From the NCBI GenBank assembly GCA_051453625.1, contig JBOZIK010000001.1:261438323-261461064 (forward strand): DNA of 22,742 bases, read 5' to 3'. Positions 20,782 to 22,742 of the stretch are shown piece after piece. The DNA is from Welwitschia mirabilis. Taxonomy: Eukaryota > Gnetophyta > Gnetopsida > Welwitschiales. The notes below the pieces were generated by a model. That model did no database searches, was not told the origin of the DNA, and saw nothing but the letters and a program-made list of their open reading frames with translations. Position numbers and translations under genes: made by a program. Positions within the stretch are counted from its first letter, which is position 1, and each line of letters begins with the position of its first letter.

Positions 20782-21480
20782 TGTATATGCATTTACAAGT
20801 AAACTTAAGTATCAAATAGAAGATGAAATAATACAAAACATCAACTAAGAATTGCAAAAATACTTAAGAGTAATGAATGTATCATATGGAATTAATTTTA
20901 AGATTTGTGCCAAATGTATTCAAGACATATGGATTTCAAATTAATTAATGGTATTCTCCTTTATTGCCTCATACCTCCAAGGCTATCCAGAAAGTTCATG
21001 CATATCCTTATTAATTGTCTACTTGTATCCAGATCATGTAACATTTTTATAAGATTAGTGAAGTTATAGTAATTTGTTATTTAACCATATAATCATAAAT
21101 ATTAGTTATTAAATTAAGCATTTTATGTATTAAATATTTAAGCAATTAAAATATGAATAATATTAAGAATCATAAAATTACACAAGTTTTAAGAAAATAC
21201 ATATAAGGAGATACATGTACTAGTAATCAGATAAATATTATGCTAATCAACATGCATTAGTAATGTCTTTTAATTTTTAGTTTTTGAAAATTCCATATTT
21301 AAGTTTATATAATTATTTAGTAAACATTGAGGCATTATAATAGTCAATTGTTTGTTTGATCTCTTACTAAATAAAATTTATTCCATTCTTTAGAAGATTT
21401 ATTTTGTTTTTTTGTATTTACTTGGAAGATGAATTTCCTTCCATTTGACATCTCCTATTTATTTTTCTAGTTCTAAACCA
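20782..21480 (-). mobile_element. Candidate LTR of a third element of the A/B family
   Basis: TGTATATGC at 20782 is followed by ACAAGTAAACTTAAGTATC, like AGGTAAACTTGTAAATC in the LTR of element A. Just to its left (20752-20769) a very poor tRNA-Asp-type primer binding site can be aligned: 6 identities, 7 transitions, 5 transversions. A weak TATA-like TATTTATT lies about 660 bp inside. The evidence is suggestive only, and the right limit is a guess. Confidence 0.3.
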
Positions 21481-21769
21481 CCACCTTGATTTAATTTCTT
21501 TTGATAACCTATCTATTCTTCTTTGACATGATGTATAATGCCATAATTTTATTTATGATCTCATCTAATAATACTATCATTATAGTATAATTTATCTTTT
21601 ATAAATTCTTATCATATTGTTACATTGACATGACACGTACTATTTATTAAGATCTAAAGGTTAAAGTCTTTACTTAATTTTTTTAAAAGAGGTTCACCTA
21701 GCACTTAGTTGATACTACCTATGTAGTAGTGAAGGATTATTATTATCAGTCTTTTTCTAGAGCCCTAAT

Positions 21770-21944
21770 AAGTTACATTGTGGTACTATATTCAGGGAAG
21801 ATGAAAACTCTAGTGGAAACCTAGTTAGATGTGCTTGCCTATAGAGGCAAACTCTATTATTTGAAATGAAGAGGATAAATAAAATATCATTTGGAGATTT
21901 TATCTTACTTGTTTTACTCATTTTCTTGTTTTGCATTTCATGCA
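21770..21944 (+). mobile_element. 3' part of a plus-strand LTR, copia-like
   Basis: The segment ends TTTCATGCA two bases before an iMet-type primer binding site, a usual arrangement for copia LTRs. It contains a TATA-like CCTATAGAGG within a near-palindrome (TTGCCT at 21835, AGGCAA at 21845) and A+T-rich sequence with AAATAAAATATC near 21880 that could hold a polyadenylation signal. The left end was not found; it may lie between 21600 and 21770. Confidence 0.55.
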
Positions 21945-21946
21945 AT

Positions 21947-21958
21947 TGGTATTAGAGC
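21947..21958 (+). promoter_or_regulatory. Primer binding site, tRNA-iMet type, plus strand
   Basis: TGGTATTAGAGC differs from the common plant TGGTATCAGAGC by one transition. It continues with C as in many elements. The matching element would extend rightwards to the window end. Confidence 0.75.
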
Positions 21959-22742
21959 CTTAGAGAGGTTCTATGTCTAGATCTTCCTTAGCTTATTAAC
22001 AACTCGTTGAGCATTTATTATTACCTCTTGCGTGCCTTGCATGCATTCTTATTTTTTATTTTAGGATTTATTTTATTAGCATTTATAGGTTTTAGTATTC
22101 ATTTTGCATGCCCTTTGCATGGTTGTATTCCTTTAGTTTTTTCTTAAATTTGTTTGTCTGAGAGATTTTGCATCAATCATTGTTATCTTTCAATGATAGG
22201 ACATTGTGATTTTATAAACCTCTTAATAATGAATTATTTAGTCATCTATGGAACTCAACCAAACTTGTTCAATACCAAGTGGTAGGTGTAAAAGCTATGA
22301 AACCTAATCAATGTTGCTTCTATGTGGCCAACATCCCTTGTGTCCTCTACAATCTCCAAATCATGTTGTTAACACATCATCCCAAACCATCTGGTAACTT
22401 AATAACTACTATTCATTTGCTACGTTTTGTATTTTTCAGTCTAATCCAATATCTAGTGCTCTTACTCATTCACAAAAAAATATTTAATATTGAATTCTTA
22501 GGAGTGGAAGGCATCTGTTATCTATGGTTGCTCTCTAATGATTAGGATTGCATAGGAGAACCCACATTTTGACACAAACTCCACTAAAGACTTCTTCTAA
22601 GAATATAACTTCGTGGTACTTTATCCAAATCAATTTGTAAAAGTATTCAACTACTCATGCAAATAAAATAGAGTCATGGTGAGCCTTTCCATAGAATTAG
22701 TACTCCTGTTTCTAATCTCTTGATTTTGATGCATTTGCTATG
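21959..22742 (+). other. Possible body of the copia-like element, no domain recognised
   Basis: By position this should be leader and gag of the plus-strand element. An 88-codon frame at 22279-22545 (starts MVGVKAMKPNQCC) shows hydrophobic stretches but no Gag or zinc-knuckle motif. Base composition is slightly richer in G+C near 22290-22390 than in the rest of the window. I cannot say whether it is retroelement or other sequence. Confidence 0.35.

Noticed and set aside
1-22742. CRISPR array or prokaryotic defence system
   Set aside because: The tandem repeats have no unique spacers of even length, no cas-like gene is present, and the retroelement content indicates a plant genome.

Overview
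The window looks like nuclear DNA of a seed plant: about 70% A+T by eye, almost no open reading frames, and packed with old LTR retrotransposons. The species cannot be named from the sequence. I found no intact host gene, no tRNA or rRNA gene, no CRISPR array and no prokaryotic-style operon. Nearly everything recognisable is the decayed remains of LTR retrotransposons, mostly on the minus strand. Three runs of N (3062-3161, 6177-6721, 6996-7273) mark scaffold gaps.

Layout. 1-1940: unassigned A+T-rich DNA with a short 30-bp repeat and one TATA-like site. 1943-2090: an LTR end and tRNA-iMet-type primer binding site repeated three times. About 2079 to 4700: a long LTR-like block (element D, minus strand) with a duplicated segment of about 430 bp, an 11-copy minisatellite and a TATA box. 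5040-8226: 5' part of element A (minus), a Ty3/gypsy element of the Athila/Tat type, with gag, a long repeat-bearing leader and a tRNA-Asp-type primer binding site. From 8230 rightwards: the LTR of A. About 9500-11600: unassigned. 11650-17631: element B (minus), related to A, with a whole but dead coding set in the order gag, protease, reverse transcriptase, RNase H, integrase, then leader and primer binding site. From 17635: the LTR of B. About 18400-20750: unassigned. About 20780: a weak candidate for a third LTR of the same kind. 21770-21958: end of a plus-strand LTR with an iMet primer binding site (copia-like), followed by unassigned sequence.

These parts once formed the usual retroelement cycle: LTR promoter, tRNA-primed reverse transcription, Gag particle, protease maturation and integration. 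None can work now. In element B the protease active-site Asp, the second Asp of the reverse transcriptase YxDD box, all three integrase DDE residues and an integrase zinc-binding His are changed. The primer binding sites of A and B differ from the canonical sequence almost only by C-to-T and G-to-A changes, the pattern expected from long methylation and deamination. Assignments rest on motifs read by eye; domain boundaries are approximate.
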